Source: Candidatus Kuenenia stuttgartensis (GTDB lineage: Bacteria; Planctomycetota; Planctomycetia; Planctomycetales; Planctomycetaceae). Taken from it: a stretch of 60,466 bases of DNA. Shown one piece after another: positions 27,624 to 36,514 of this stretch (the stretch's first letter is position 1; each line of letters begins with the position of its first letter). The notes under the pieces are model-generated. The model was not told the origin of the DNA. It worked only from the letters and a program-made list of their open reading frames with translations, and made no database searches. The stretch is from positions 1-60,466 of the forward strand of contig CAMDRI010000009.1 of the NCBI GenBank assembly GCA_945906725.1, written 5' to 3'. Made by a program: the position numbers and the translations under genes.

Positions 27624-28988
27624 TTACTTTCGGAGGGCGTTCGCTAGGTTGTCGATTTGATTCTTCGTTCGAGACTCTGTGACCGCGACCAACAGCCACT
27701 CATTGGCGGATGAACCGAATTCGACAGCAAGTGCCGGGAAGCGGTTCAGCGCTGGACCGATATCGAAGCCGGCGGTTCGGGCACGCCGAGCGACTTCGGC
27801 GGCGTTGCCTCGGCTGCGAACGACAAACTCTTTGAAGAACGGACCGCCGAACGCGAGTTCCAGACCGGAAACCTCCGCCAATTGTTCGGCGGCGTAGTGA
27901 GACTTTTGGCAACTCAACTCGGCGACTTCGTGCAATCCGCGTGGACCAAGCAGCGAGAGATAGACGGTCGCACGCAGCGCGAGCAGTCCTTGGTTGGTGC
28001 AGACGTTAGATGTGGCTCGCTCCCGACGGATGTGTTGTTCGCGAGTCCCCAGAGTCAGCACGAAGCAGCGTTTGCCGTGGCGGTCGACTGTCTCGCCAAC
28101 GAGCCGGCCGGGCATCTGTCGCACGAATTCCTGCCGGCAGGCGAGGATACCGAGATACGGCCCGCCGTACTGCAACGGAATGCCGAGCGATTGTCCTTCG
28201 GCGACCGCGATGTCGGCACCGTCTTCGGCGGGACGTCGCAGTACGCCGAGGCTGATCGGATCAAAGACGGAAATGGACAACGCACCGCGTTGCTTCGCGA
28301 CGGTGAAAATTTCGCGTGGGCTTTCGAGACAGCCGAAGAAGTTGGGGTGCTGCACGATGACGGCGGCGGTGCGGTCGTCGATCTGCCGTGCGACGTCGCT
28401 CGGATCGGCAGTCCCATGCGGCGTCGGCACGACGATGATTTCGCAGCCGAGATGTCGGACGTAGGTCGTCAGTGTGTCGCGGTATTCCGGATGCACTGAA
28501 CCCAGCACGACCACCTTGCCGCGTCGTTGCGTGACGCGCATCGCCATCAAAACCGCCTCAACCATCGCCGAAGCCCCTTCGTAGAGGCTCGCGTTCGAGA
28601 CATCCATGCCAGTCAATTCGCAGATCAGTGTTTGGTATTCGAAGAACGCCTGCAAACTTCCCTGACTGGCCTCAGCCTGATACGGCGTGTACGCGGTATA
28701 GAACTCGCTGCGTCCAGCAATCGCATCGACGGCGGCGGGAACGAAGTGATCGTAGATGCCGCCGCCGAGAAAGCTGACTCGCCCCGACGCTCCAACGTTC
28801 TGGCTGGCGAGGTCTCGCAAATGTGCTTCGAGTTCGATCTCGCTCAGCGGCGGCGGCAAATGCAGCGGCCGATCCAATCGCAGTTCGCGCGGGATTTGGT
28901 CGAACAGCTCATCGACGGATTTCACGCCGACGGTCTTGAGCATCGCTTGCTGAGATTCAGCGGTGTTGAAGAGGTACGGCACGGACAA
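27624..28988 (-). CDS. gcvPA: glycine dehydrogenase (decarboxylating) subunit 1
   Basis: The other half of the two-subunit P-protein (454 residues). Characteristic segments are FLGGGIYDHFVPAAVDAIAGRSEFYTAYTPYQAEASQG near the N terminus and MDVSNASLYEGASAMVEAVLMA, with RATSNVCTNQGLLAL toward the C terminus. It has no PLP lysine of its own and forms the heterotetramer with GcvPB. It is 44 bases after gcvH and 12 before gcvPB, in one operon on the minus strand. Confidence 0.96.
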   Translation of the reverse strand: MSVPYLFNTAESQQAMLKTVGVKSVDELFDQIPRELRLDRPLHLPPPLSEIELEAHLRDLASQNVGASGRVSFLGGGIYDHFVPAAVDAIAGRSEFYTAYTPYQAEASQGSLQAFFEYQTLICELTGMDVSNASLYEGASAMVEAVLMAMRVTQRRGKVVVLGSVHPEYRDTLTTYVRHLGCEIIVVPTPHGTADPSDVARQIDDRTAAVIVQHPNFFGCLESPREIFTVAKQRGALSISVFDPISLGVLRRPAEDGADIAVAEGQSLGIPLQYGGPYLGILACRQEFVRQMPGRLVGETVDRHGKRCFVLTLGTREQHIRRERATSNVCTNQGLLALRATVYLSLLGPRGLHEVAELSCQKSHYAAEQLAEVSGLELAFGGPFFKEFVVRSRGNAAEVARRARTAGFDIGPALNRFPALAVEFGSSANEWLLVAVTESRTKNQIDNLANALRK

Positions 28989-29032
28989 TCGCTTTCAGGA
29001 GTCGCTCGCTCTCGGCGAGCTCGGGATTCGGA

Positions 29033-29416
29033 TCAGTGACCCGCCGCGCATTCTCGTTCGTACGCGGCGGCGTCCAGGAGTGACGCGGCTTCTCCCGGAT
29101 TACTCAGCCGAATCTTGATCAGCCAGCCTTTGCCGAACGCGTCTTTCGAGAGCAGGTCGAGATCGTTCGGCAAGTTGGAGTTCACTTCGATCACTTCGCC
29201 GCTGACCGGCGCGTACAGGTCGCTCACAGCTTTGACGCTTTCGATCTCGCCGAAGACTTCGCCGATGTTCAGTGTCTTGCCGACGTTTGGCAGGCCCATG
29301 TAGACGAGGTCCGTCAGCTCTTTCACGGCGAAGTCACTGATGCCGATCGTGCCCACGTCTCCGTTGAGACTGAGCCACTCGTGAGTCTTCGCGTACTTCA
29401 AATTCACTGGAGCCAT
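29033..29416 (-). CDS. gcvH: glycine cleavage system H protein
   Basis: GcvH carries the swinging lipoyl arm between the P, T and L proteins. The 127 residues include KYAKTHEWLSLNGDVGTIGISDFAVKEL and the lipoylation site ESVKAVSD (Lys62), with the usual VNSNLPNDLDLLSKDAFGKGWLIKI end. AGGAGG lies at ideal distance before the ATG at 29416, which settles the start; the frame continues 18 codons upstream through an inverted repeat. It is the first gene of gcvH-gcvPA-gcvPB-lipM. Confidence 0.97.
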   Translation of the reverse strand: MAPVNLKYAKTHEWLSLNGDVGTIGISDFAVKELTDLVYMGLPNVGKTLNIGEVFGEIESVKAVSDLYAPVSGEVIEVNSNLPNDLDLLSKDAFGKGWLIKIRLSNPGEAASLLDAAAYERECAAGH

Positions 29417-29434
29417 GCTGTTCCTCCTGAGTCC

Positions 29435-29515
29435 GCAGGTCAGGCTTCCCAGCCTGACTCGAATTGGCAAAACGGTATCGATCGCTGATCGGGTCAGCCT
29501 GGAATGGCTGATCTA
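29435..29515. repeat. REP/BIME-like element between rpiB and gcvH
   Basis: The left arm GCAG+GTCAGGCT-TCCC-AGCCTGAC (29435-29458) and the right arm, complement of GTAG+ATCAGCC-ATTCCA-GGCTGAC (29492-29515), are each a hairpin preceded by GTAG or GCAG, in opposite orientation. The CTA at 29513-29515 is the TAG stop codon of rpiB read on the minus strand. Confidence 0.85.
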
Positions 29516-29953
29516 CGACTTCGCATTCTGGTCAATCTTCTCCAGTCGGCGCTGATGCCGGCCACCTTCAAATTGCGTCTTCACCCAGACATCGACCATG
29601 CGAGTGATGAGTTGTTCGCCTAGCAAGTCTGCCGAGAGACACAGGACGTTGGCGTCGTTGTGCCGACGGCTCATCTCTGCGGTGAAGTCGTCGTGGACGA
29701 GGGCCGCTCGTACGCCAGTGAAGCGGTTAGCGGCGATGCACATGCCGATGCCGCTGCCACAGATCAGGATGCCGCGGTCGGCGCTGTGATTCGCGACGGC
29801 GGTCGCCACCTTCGCGGCGTAATCCGGGTAATCGACGCTCTCCGACGAGTTCGGGCCGAGATCGACCCCCTCTTGGCCGAGGTCGGCAAGCTGCCGCAGG
29901 ATGCGCTCCTTGACGGTGAGTCCTCGATGGTCACTGGCCACTGCGATTCTCAT
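29513..29953 (-). CDS. rpiB: ribose-5-phosphate isomerase B
   Basis: RpiB interconverts ribose 5-phosphate and ribulose 5-phosphate in the pentose phosphate pathway. ASDHRGLTVKE at the N terminus, SVDYPDYAAKVA and ICGSGIGMCIAANRFTGVRAALVHD (Cys65 as the catalytic base) are diagnostic, and 146 residues is the family length. It follows the Sua5-phosphatase fusion by 26 bases on the same strand. Its stop codon is formed by the first bases of a REP-like element, which separates it from gcvH. Confidence 0.95.
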   Translation of the reverse strand: MRIAVASDHRGLTVKERILRQLADLGQEGVDLGPNSSESVDYPDYAAKVATAVANHSADRGILICGSGIGMCIAANRFTGVRAALVHDDFTAEMSRRHNDANVLCLSADLLGEQLITRMVDVWVKTQFEGGRHQRRLEKIDQNAKS

Positions 29954-29979
29954 GATCGTGTTCCGGAAAAAAGAGTTCG

Positions 29980-31065
29980 TCAGACGATATCGTCGAGGAT
30001 CTTTACCAAGTGTTTTTCAATGCTGGCGGCGCAGGCCGCGTATTCGTTCATGCCGCCGCCGATCGGATCGGAGACGTCCTTGCCATCGCGATCGAGCACC
30101 TGCACGCGATCGGCGAGTTCCGGGTGGCTGTCGAGAATCGCCGAGCGGTGGCCGTTGGTCATCGTGTAGCAGCGGTCGATCTGTTCGATCAGCCGATCGG
30201 TGAGCGGCTGACTGGTGTGCGATCGCAGGTCGAGTTTGCAGCGTTTCATCATCTCGACCGATTCGTGGCTGGCCGGGCTGCCGTAGTCGGCGGCGAGTCC
30301 CGCCGATGCCACCAGGAACCCGCGCTTCGTCAAATCTTCCGGCGAGCATTTGAGCCGCTCGGCCAATAGATGGCGGAACAGCGACTCGGCCATCGGGCTG
30401 CGACAGGTGTTGCCGGTACAACAGAAGAGGATCACTTCGCACGCGGCCACTTGCAGTCGGTTTTCCGGAGTCGCTCCGATTCGCTCGGCCGTCCAGGCTC
30501 CGTCGGAGTTGATCTGCACAATCGACGTCCGTGCGTCGGCGTTCGACTCGGCCGCGGCATTGTCTTTCACAACGAGCGCGGCGTCCGTCCACGGAGCGCC
30601 CGTGAAATCCAGATTCTTCGCCGAGGCCTCGATCTCACGAATCAGCAGCGGCCCGCGCGAGAGCTTTGCGACTTCACTGAGAACTGGATGACTCGAAATT
30701 CGCACGGCTATCTGCCCATCCACGATGACGGTGGCCCGACTGCATTCCGGCAGAGCGGCCACAAATCCATTCGTCGCCGACGCTGGAGCACGCAGCACAA
30801 GCGGCCCCGGCCAGCAGCGTCTAGCGATTCGCAGTCCGACTTCCGGCAGATGCGGCAAGAAATCAGCGATCTCGTCGGCAGATCGCAGCAGCAGCGTCGC
30901 CGCCTGGAACCGGCGGCCGGCCGATTCCGCGAGTGCCGCACCGGCCAAGACGTAACCTGCTTCGGAAGGGAGCGCGACCAGTTTGCCCAACGACAAAAGC
31001 TGCACGGCGCGATGAATGACATCACGTCGGTCCGTGACCTCGCGCAGCTCGACGACCTCGGGCAT
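29980..31065 (-). CDS. Sua5/YrdC-like domain fused to a low-molecular-weight (arginine-type) protein phosphatase
   Basis: Residues 1-190 follow the Sua5/YrdC threonylcarbamoyl-adenylate synthase fold (GKLVALPSEAGYVLAG, RCWPGPLVL, IAVRISSHPVL) but the nucleotide-binding KxR and SxN motifs are not recognisable, so this part may be inactive in t6A synthesis. Residues 210-361 are a complete LMW phosphatase: P-loop CTGNTCRS (216-223) and the general acid in DPIGGG (Asp333). The P-loop threonine (Thr220) is the residue that makes Bacillus YwlE an arginine phosphatase; tyrosine phosphatases have isoleucine or similar. The start at MPEVVELREV has GGAG upstream. The gene order with rpiB matches Bacillus ywlC-ywlE-ywlF. 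Physiological substrate unknown. Confidence 0.85.
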   Translation of the reverse strand: MPEVVELREVTDRRDVIHRAVQLLSLGKLVALPSEAGYVLAGAALAESAGRRFQAATLLLRSADEIADFLPHLPEVGLRIARRCWPGPLVLRAPASATNGFVAALPECSRATVIVDGQIAVRISSHPVLSEVAKLSRGPLLIREIEASAKNLDFTGAPWTDAALVVKDNAAAESNADARTSIVQINSDGAWTAERIGATPENRLQVAACEVILFCCTGNTCRSPMAESLFRHLLAERLKCSPEDLTKRGFLVASAGLAADYGSPASHESVEMMKRCKLDLRSHTSQPLTDRLIEQIDRCYTMTNGHRSAILDSHPELADRVQVLDRDGKDVSDPIGGGMNEYAACAASIEKHLVKILDDIV

Positions 31066-31151
31066 TGTCGGGAAACTCCACGTGTAAAAGAACTGGGGAA
31101 ATATAGTGGGATGCCTCGCTGTTCCGCTACGATCCCGCGTGGAGGTGCAAG

Positions 31152-32834
31152 ATGTGCGAGTCATGGATTCTGCGACAAGTTTGGATCAGTTTATGCGTCT
31201 GCGGATTATTGTGCCTTCCGGCATGCCAGCGGACCACGACTTCTCCGCCCGTGATCCGAGCTGACGACTCCGAATCGGGCGCTGGTGGAGCCAAAACCCC
31301 TGACCAGTCTCCGCGCGACGCGAGTGACGACTTCTTCGACAACGGCGTCATCCCGCAACTCAAAATCGAGTTGAAAGAGTCACAGGCGAAGAAACTTCGC
31401 GAAGATGCTCGGCGTTATGTGAAGTGCAAACTGATCGAAACGTTGGCCGATGGCGAGACGACTTACACCGACGTCGCCATCAAACTCAAAGGGGCTGCCG
31501 GCAGCTTTCGCGAATTCGACGATCGTCCGGCTTTCACGCTCAACATGCACAAGCACGAGAAGGACCAGACTTTTCACGCGATGGAGAAATTTCATCTCAA
31601 CAACTCGGTGCAGGACGAGTCGTACCTGAGCGAGTGGCTCTGCTCCGACATCGCTCGCGACGCGAAGGTGCCTGCCACGCGAGTCACTCACGCTCGCGTC
31701 TGGATGAACGATCGCGACCTCGGCCTTTACGTTTTGAAGGAGGGATTCGATCGGCCGTTCCTTAAACGCCACTTCACCGACGCGAGCGGCAACTTCTACG
31801 ACGGCGGTTTCGTGCAGGACATCGACGTCGATCTCGAAAAGGACTCCGGCAACGGCCCCGACGATCACAGCGACTTGCGTACCTTGCAAGCGGCGTGTCT
31901 CGAACTAGATCCTAAAAAACGCTGGCCGGCCATCGAAGAGCGGCTCGACGTGGATGCGTTCGTCAGCTTCATGGCGCTCGAACTGATGACGTGCCACTGG
32001 GACGGCTACACGCCCAGCAAGAACAACTACCGGATTTACTTCGCGCCTCCCAGCGGCAAGGCCCGCTTCCTGCCACACGGCATGGATCAGATGTTCGGCG
32101 ACCCCGGAACCCCGATCCTCGAATACTTCGAGCCGATGGTCGTTAACGCGGTGATGCACAATCCCGAATGGCGCAAACGCTATCGCGAGCGAGTCTCCGA
32201 ACTACTGCCGTTGTTCGAGCCGCAGCGACTGCACGACAAACTCGACACGCTACTAGCCCGGCTGCAACCGGTTGTCGCAGCAATGGGCGAAGAGTTTGTG
32301 AACGCTCACGCCGACCGAGTTCGTGAACTCAAAGAACGGATCGCTGCACGTGAGCCGAACCTCCGCGAACAACTCCAAAACGGCGATCCGACGCCGTTGG
32401 AGTTCGAGGGAGACAAACCGATCGAACTCGCCGATTGGTTCCCCGCTCAAGAGACCGACGACACGAAAGTCGAAGAAGTCGAAATCGACGGCCAGAAACG
32501 CTACTCGATCCAAGTCGGCGATTCCGGCCAATGCGTCGCCTCGTGGCGTCGCAAAGTGCTGCTCGCCAAAGGCCGCTACCGCCTCGAATCACGAATGCGC
32601 ACCGAATCGGTCGAGCCTCGCGAAGACGAACAAGGAACCGGAGCCGGCCTCCGCATCTCCGGCGGCAAGCACGACAACAAGCTCGCCGGCGATTCAGACT
32701 GGCAAACGATCAGTCACGAGTTCGAAGTACTCGAAGACGTGCGTGACGTGATCGTCGTCGCCGAACTGCGAGCGACTCGCGGACGATTGTGGCTCGAACC
32801 GATCTCTCGGTTGGTGCGACTAGCGCCAGAATAG
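31152..32834 (+). CDS. CotH-kinase-family lipoprotein
   Basis: The 560-residue protein begins with a lipoprotein signal (VWISLCVCGLLCLPAC; lipobox cysteine near residue 25), so it should be anchored in a membrane facing outward. Residues 60-380 have the CotH pattern: VAIKLKGAAGSFREFDDRPAFTLNMHK, EKFHLNNSVQDESYLSEWLC, ATRVTHARVWMNDRDLGLYVLKEGFDRPFLKRHF and FLPHGMDQMFGD. CotH proteins are atypical protein kinases of spore coats, also common as cell-surface proteins. The C-terminal 150 residues (from GDKPIELADWFPAQ) look like a beta-rich carbohydrate-binding-type domain. GGAGGTGCAAG precedes the ATG. It is divergent from the Sua5-phosphatase gene across 86 bases. Confidence 0.85.
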   Translation: MCESWILRQVWISLCVCGLLCLPACQRTTTSPPVIRADDSESGAGGAKTPDQSPRDASDDFFDNGVIPQLKIELKESQAKKLREDARRYVKCKLIETLADGETTYTDVAIKLKGAAGSFREFDDRPAFTLNMHKHEKDQTFHAMEKFHLNNSVQDESYLSEWLCSDIARDAKVPATRVTHARVWMNDRDLGLYVLKEGFDRPFLKRHFTDASGNFYDGGFVQDIDVDLEKDSGNGPDDHSDLRTLQAACLELDPKKRWPAIEERLDVDAFVSFMALELMTCHWDGYTPSKNNYRIYFAPPSGKARFLPHGMDQMFGDPGTPILEYFEPMVVNAVMHNPEWRKRYRERVSELLPLFEPQRLHDKLDTLLARLQPVVAAMGEEFVNAHADRVRELKERIAAREPNLREQLQNGDPTPLEFEGDKPIELADWFPAQETDDTKVEEVEIDGQKRYSIQVGDSGQCVASWRRKVLLAKGRYRLESRMRTESVEPREDEQGTGAGLRISGGKHDNKLAGDSDWQTISHEFEVLEDVRDVIVVAELRATRGRLWLEPISRLVRLAPE

Positions 32835-32840
32835 CCGGCG

Positions 32841-35648
32841 TCATTTGGCCAACGACTCGCGAAGTTCGTTCAGTTTCTGCAGCGCCGCGATCGGCGTGAG
32901 TTGCTCGATGTCGAGTGACTTCAACTTCTCGATCACCGGATGTTCCGGTTCGATGAACAGCGAGAGTTGGCGGTCGCAGGATTTCGTTTTGCGATCGGGG
33001 ATTTTGACTTTGCCCGATTCATCGACGTGATCGGATTCCAGTTGGGCCAGGATGACTTGCGCACGCTCGATGACGTCGCGCGGCAGGCCGGCGATTTTGG
33101 CGACGTGGATACCGTAGCTCTTGTCGGCGGGGCCTTCCACGATCTTGTGCAGGAAGACGATGTCGTCGCCGTGCTCGCGGATCGCGACGTTCCAGTTGCT
33201 GGTTTCAGGCAGCGTCTTGGTCAGTTCGGTCAGCTCGTGGTAGTGCGTAGCGAACAGCGTCCGGCAGCGAATTTGATCGTGCAGGAATTCGGTGACGGCC
33301 CAGGCCAGCGAGATGCCGTCGTAAGTGCTCGTGCCGCGGCCGATCTCGTCGAGGATCACGAGGCTGCGGTCGCTCGCGGAATTCAGAATCCGCGCGGTCT
33401 CGGTCATCTCGACCATGAACGTGCTCTGGCCTTTGCTGAGTTCGTCGCTCGCGCCGACGCGAGCGAAGATGCGATCCGCGATCCCGATGCGTGCCTCGCT
33501 GGCCGGGATGAACGATCCCATCTGAGCCATGATCGTCAGCAGCGCCGCTTGCCGGATGTAGGTGCTCTTGCCGGCCATGTTCGGGCCGGTAATGAGCTGG
33601 ACGCGGCCGGAATTTGTAGCCGTCTCGCTCCGCGAGACGATTGCCGAACTCGCAGCCGCGACTTCTGCCTCAATCGGAGCGATGGCCGCGGCGTGGGCGC
33701 CAGGCTTCGGTTGCGTGCCGCTTGAAGATTGAACATCGATCGACGTTCGGCTTTCCTGTCGCGGAGCGACGGGGCTACGTTGGCCCAACCGCACATCATT
33801 TGGCACGAATGACCCGCTCGGCATCAGTTTGTCGAGGACCGGGTGCCGGCCTTCGCGGATGTCGAGAATGGGTTCTTCGGTCAGCTCCGGGCGGCAATAA
33901 CCTTGGTTGACGGCGAGCGTGGCCAGCGCGGCAAGGACATCGACTTCTGAAAGTACGTCGGCAGTTTGCTTCAACCGCGTGGTCGTGGCGGCGACTCTCG
34001 CCCGAAGAGCAGCGAAGAGTTCTTGCTCCAGCGAGATCGCCCGCTCTTCGGCTCGCAGGACTTTGTCTTCGTACTCTTTCAGTTCTGGCGTGATGAAGCG
34101 TTCTTGGTTTTTGAGCGTTTGCTTGCGGATGTACTCGGGCGGGATCTTCGCGGCCTGAGCGGCGGTGACTTCCAGGTAGTAGCCGAAGACTTTGTTGAAC
34201 CCGACCTTCAAGTTCGGCAGACCGAGCCGTTCGGATTCTTTCGCCTGATAGCGTGCGATCCACTCCTTGCCGCCGCGTGCGAGGTCGCGCAGTTCGTCGA
34301 GCGTGGCGTTGAAGCCGGGCCGGATCACGCCGCCTTCAGTGGTCAGCAGCGGCGGTTCATCGACGAGCGTTGCGTCGATGACGCTACGAATCTCGGCGTT
34401 GAGATCGAGGTCCGCTTCGAGCAGTTGCAACAGCACGCTCTGTCTTCCGGCCAACTTGGCCTTGAGCTTCGGCAACAACGCAAGCGAATGAGTCAAGCTG
34501 CCGAGATCGCGTGGACTGGCTCGGCCGGTGGCGATTTTCGCGGTCAGGCGTTGCAGGTCGTAGGTCTCGGCGAGGATCTCGCGGAGGTCGCGGCAGAACA
34601 TCGTGTCGCAAGTCAGTTCCTCGACGGCATCCAAGCGGCGGTTGATCGCGCCGATGTTGGTCAGCGGATTCGACAGCCAGTCGGTCAGCAGCCGTGCGCC
34701 CATCGGCGAGACGGTTTCATCAAGGACTGACAACAGGCTGTTGTCTCGCTTGCCTTCACGAATCGTGCGGGTCAGTTCGAGGCTGGCTCGCGTCGCTTCG
34801 TCGATGATCAGCGACGTGCCGCGGCGATACAGTTCCAAGCGGCTGATGTGAGCGAGCGAAGACTTCTGCATCTCTTGGACGTACTCGAGTAACGCTCCCG
34901 CCGCCGTCACGCCGGCCAAATTGCCATCGATGTCGAAACCTTCGAGCGTCGTCGTGCCGAAGTGTTTCAGCAGCGCGGTGCGACATGACTCTTCCGCCCA
35001 ACACCACGGAGCACGCGATGTCGCGAGCAAGTCGCTGCGAGCGAACAGCGGCCGCAGCCGTTCGTCATTTGTGAGATGCTCCGGGTACAGACATTCGCTG
35101 GGTCGGATGCGAGCCAATTCGTCCGCGAGTTGAGCTGGCTCTAAATCGGTTGTTACAAATCGACCGGTCGAAACCTCCAGCCACGCGAGACCGACTGATC
35201 CGGATCGGCTTGGCCAAATGCTGGCGAGGAAATTCGATTCGCGCGGGTCGAGCAACGCTTCGTCGGTCAATGTGCCGGGTGTGACGACTTGCGTGACCTC
35301 GCGTTTGATCATGCCCTTGGCGAGCTTCGGGTCTTCCATCTGCTCGCAGACGGCGACGCGATGTCCGGCAACGATTAGCTTTCGCAGGTAACCTTCGAGC
35401 GCGTGATACGGGAACCCCGCCATCGGGATCGGATTCGGCGAGCCTTTGTCGCGGCTGGTCAGCGTCAGCCCTAACACCTTCGACGAGACGACGGCGTCCT
35501 CGAAGAACAGTTCGTAGAAATCACCCATCCGAAACAGCAGGATCGAACCGGGATTCTGCCGCTTCACTTCCAGATACCGCTCCATCGCCGGCGTGAGATT
35601 GCGCGGCGTGGGATTTGTGGCGGAAGACTTCTCCTGCGGCTGGCTCAT
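32841..35648 (-). CDS. mutS: DNA mismatch repair protein MutS with an in-frame repeat insertion
   Basis: MutS recognises mismatches and starts repair with MutL. All regions are present in 935 residues: the mismatch-reading Phe-x-Glu in [12 protein letters not shown] (44-46), the clamp and lever region, Walker [10 protein letters not shown] (from 688), the signature [14 protein letters not shown], Walker [17 protein letters not shown] and THYHELTEL. Between [10 protein letters not shown] and [10 protein letters not shown], normally almost adjacent, lie about 55 extra residues (624-678), encoded by an inverted-repeat element. This insertion is immediately before the ATPase P-loop yet keeps the frame. 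The start MSQPQEKSS has GAGAG upstream; an earlier in-frame codon is less likely. Confidence 0.95.
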   Translation of the reverse strand: MSQPQEKSSATNPTPRNLTPAMERYLEVKRQNPGSILLFRMGDFYELFFEDAVVSSKVLGLTLTSRDKGSPNPIPMAGFPYHALEGYLRKLIVAGHRVAVCEQMEDPKLAKGMIKREVTQVVTPGTLTDEALLDPRESNFLASIWPSRSGSVGLAWLEVSTGRFVTTDLEPAQLADELARIRPSECLYPEHLTNDERLRPLFARSDLLATSRAPWCWAEESCRTALLKHFGTTTLEGFDIDGNLAGVTAAGALLEYVQEMQKSSLAHISRLELYRRGTSLIIDEATRASLELTRTIREGKRDNSLLSVLDETVSPMGARLLTDWLSNPLTNIGAINRRLDAVEELTCDTMFCRDLREILAETYDLQRLTAKIATGRASPRDLGSLTHSLALLPKLKAKLAGRQSVLLQLLEADLDLNAEIRSVIDATLVDEPPLLTTEGGVIRPGFNATLDELRDLARGGKEWIARYQAKESERLGLPNLKVGFNKVFGYYLEVTAAQAAKIPPEYIRKQTLKNQERFITPELKEYEDKVLRAEERAISLEQELFAALRARVAATTTRLKQTADVLSEVDVLAALATLAVNQGYCRPELTEEPILDIREGRHPVLDKLMPSGSFVPNDVRLGQRSPVAPRQESRTSIDVQSSSGTQPKPGAHAAAIAPIEAEVAAASSAIVSRSETATNSGRVQLITGPNMAGKSTYIRQAALLTIMAQMGSFIPASEARIGIADRIFARVGASDELSKGQSTFMVEMTETARILNSASDRSLVILDEIGRGTSTYDGISLAWAVTEFLHDQIRCRTLFATHYHELTELTKTLPETSNWNVAIREHGDDIVFLHKIVEGPADKSYGIHVAKIAGLPRDVIERAQVILAQLESDHVDESGKVKIPDRKTKSCDRQLSLFIEPEHPVIEKLKSLDIEQLTPIAALQKLNELRESLAK
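33616..33778. repeat. REP/BIME-like element inside mutS
   Basis: The left arm GTAGC+CGTCTCGC-TCC-GCGAGACG (33616-33639) and the right arm GTCGC-GGA-GCGAC+GGGGCTAC (33758-33778) are opposed hairpins with GTAG and CTAC ends, 163 bp overall. It codes, on the minus strand, for RSPVAPRQ...VSRSETAT within MutS. The intervening 118 bases code for a low-complexity Ala/Ser-rich stretch. Confidence 0.9.
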
Positions 35649-35785
35649 GTCGTCTCTCAGGATGCGTGTCTGGCGATGTGGGCGACAGAATAACGCCATC
35701 AGCTGATCTTGCGACTCTGTGGCCAGACTTCTACGTTGCCCTTAAGAGACGAAATAACTCACGATTTCGGCGAAGTTGTCAGCCA

Positions 35786-36393
35786 ATGACGAACTCTGAA
35801 CCAACAGTCTCTTCCAGGAAAGCGACTCGACCAATTCCTGTTTGGCTGAAGGTGATTTACACCGCATTCGTCTACATCTTGGTGCTGGTCTATTGGCGAG
35901 ACTACGGGCCGACACATTTTGTACTTCTGCTACATGGCGGTGTTCTTCACGCTCGCGGCGGTCTGGACCGAGTCGTCGTTGTTGGCGTCAATGCCGACGG
36001 TGGGAATTCTGGCTCCGCAGTTGTTGTGGGTGTTGGACTTCCTGGCGGAGTGCGTGGGGCTGTCACTGGCCGGCATGACGGCGTACATGCTTAACGAGCG
36101 GATTCCCTTCTTCACGCGCGGGCTGTCGTTTATTCACTTTTGGCTGCCCATCTTGATCGTGTGACTACTGATTTGCTAACGCTTCATGCGAGCCCAGCCG
36201 GCCCCGAAAGAGAACCCAAACCTGCCGGTCAACATCAACTACGTTTACAGATTGGGCCGCGCGGCCTCCAGATTGGATGCCGCCGTTGGCGTACTTGGGC
36301 ATGATGCTTGTGGTGTTGCCGCTGGTGATTTACTGGCCGACGCACCTTGTGTTGAAGAGACTGTTCGGATCGGCAAAGCCGATGGAAACGTAG
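35786..36393 (+). pseudogene. decayed planctomycete membrane protein gene
   Basis: Three pieces of one protein lie in successive frames. First, from the ATG at 35786: RPIPVWLKVIYTAFVYILVLVYWRDYGPTHF. After a frame change near 35915: LYFCYMAVFFTLAAVWTESSLLASMPTVGILAPQLLWVLDFLAECVGL and FTRGLSFIHFWLPILIV, then a stop. After a gap: NPNLPVNINYVYRLG, then a third frame with PDWMPPLAYLGMMLVVLPLVIYWPTHLVLKRLF and a TAG stop at 36391-36393. In order these match a multi-pass protein I know from planctomycetes, with about 35 residues lost in the middle. At least three lesions exclude a single sequencing error. Function unknown even when intact. Confidence 0.85.
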
Positions 36394-36503
36394 CCGTCAC
36401 CGTTCCGCGTAACGAGCCGAACAGTGTCTCCGACGGCAGTCACCGAAATGATCGTGATCGCGTGTGAAACGCTCGGTTCGCCACGCGGAGCGATGACGGC
36501 TAC
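36390..36503. repeat. REP/BIME-like element after the decayed gene
   Basis: GTAGCCGTCACCGTTCCGCGT at the left end and the complement of GTAGCCGTCATCGCTCCGCGT at the right end form 114 bp with GTAG...CTAC termini. The arms belong to the same sequence family as the mutS element. Its GTAG supplies the TAG stop of the decayed gene. Confidence 0.8.
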
Positions 36504-36514
36504 GTTCGCGGCGA

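Noticed and set aside
31066-31164. Earlier start for the Sua5-phosphatase fusion
   Set aside because: It would overlap the 5' end of the divergent CotH gene and its ribosome binding site; the downstream ATG begins the Sua5-like fold directly.
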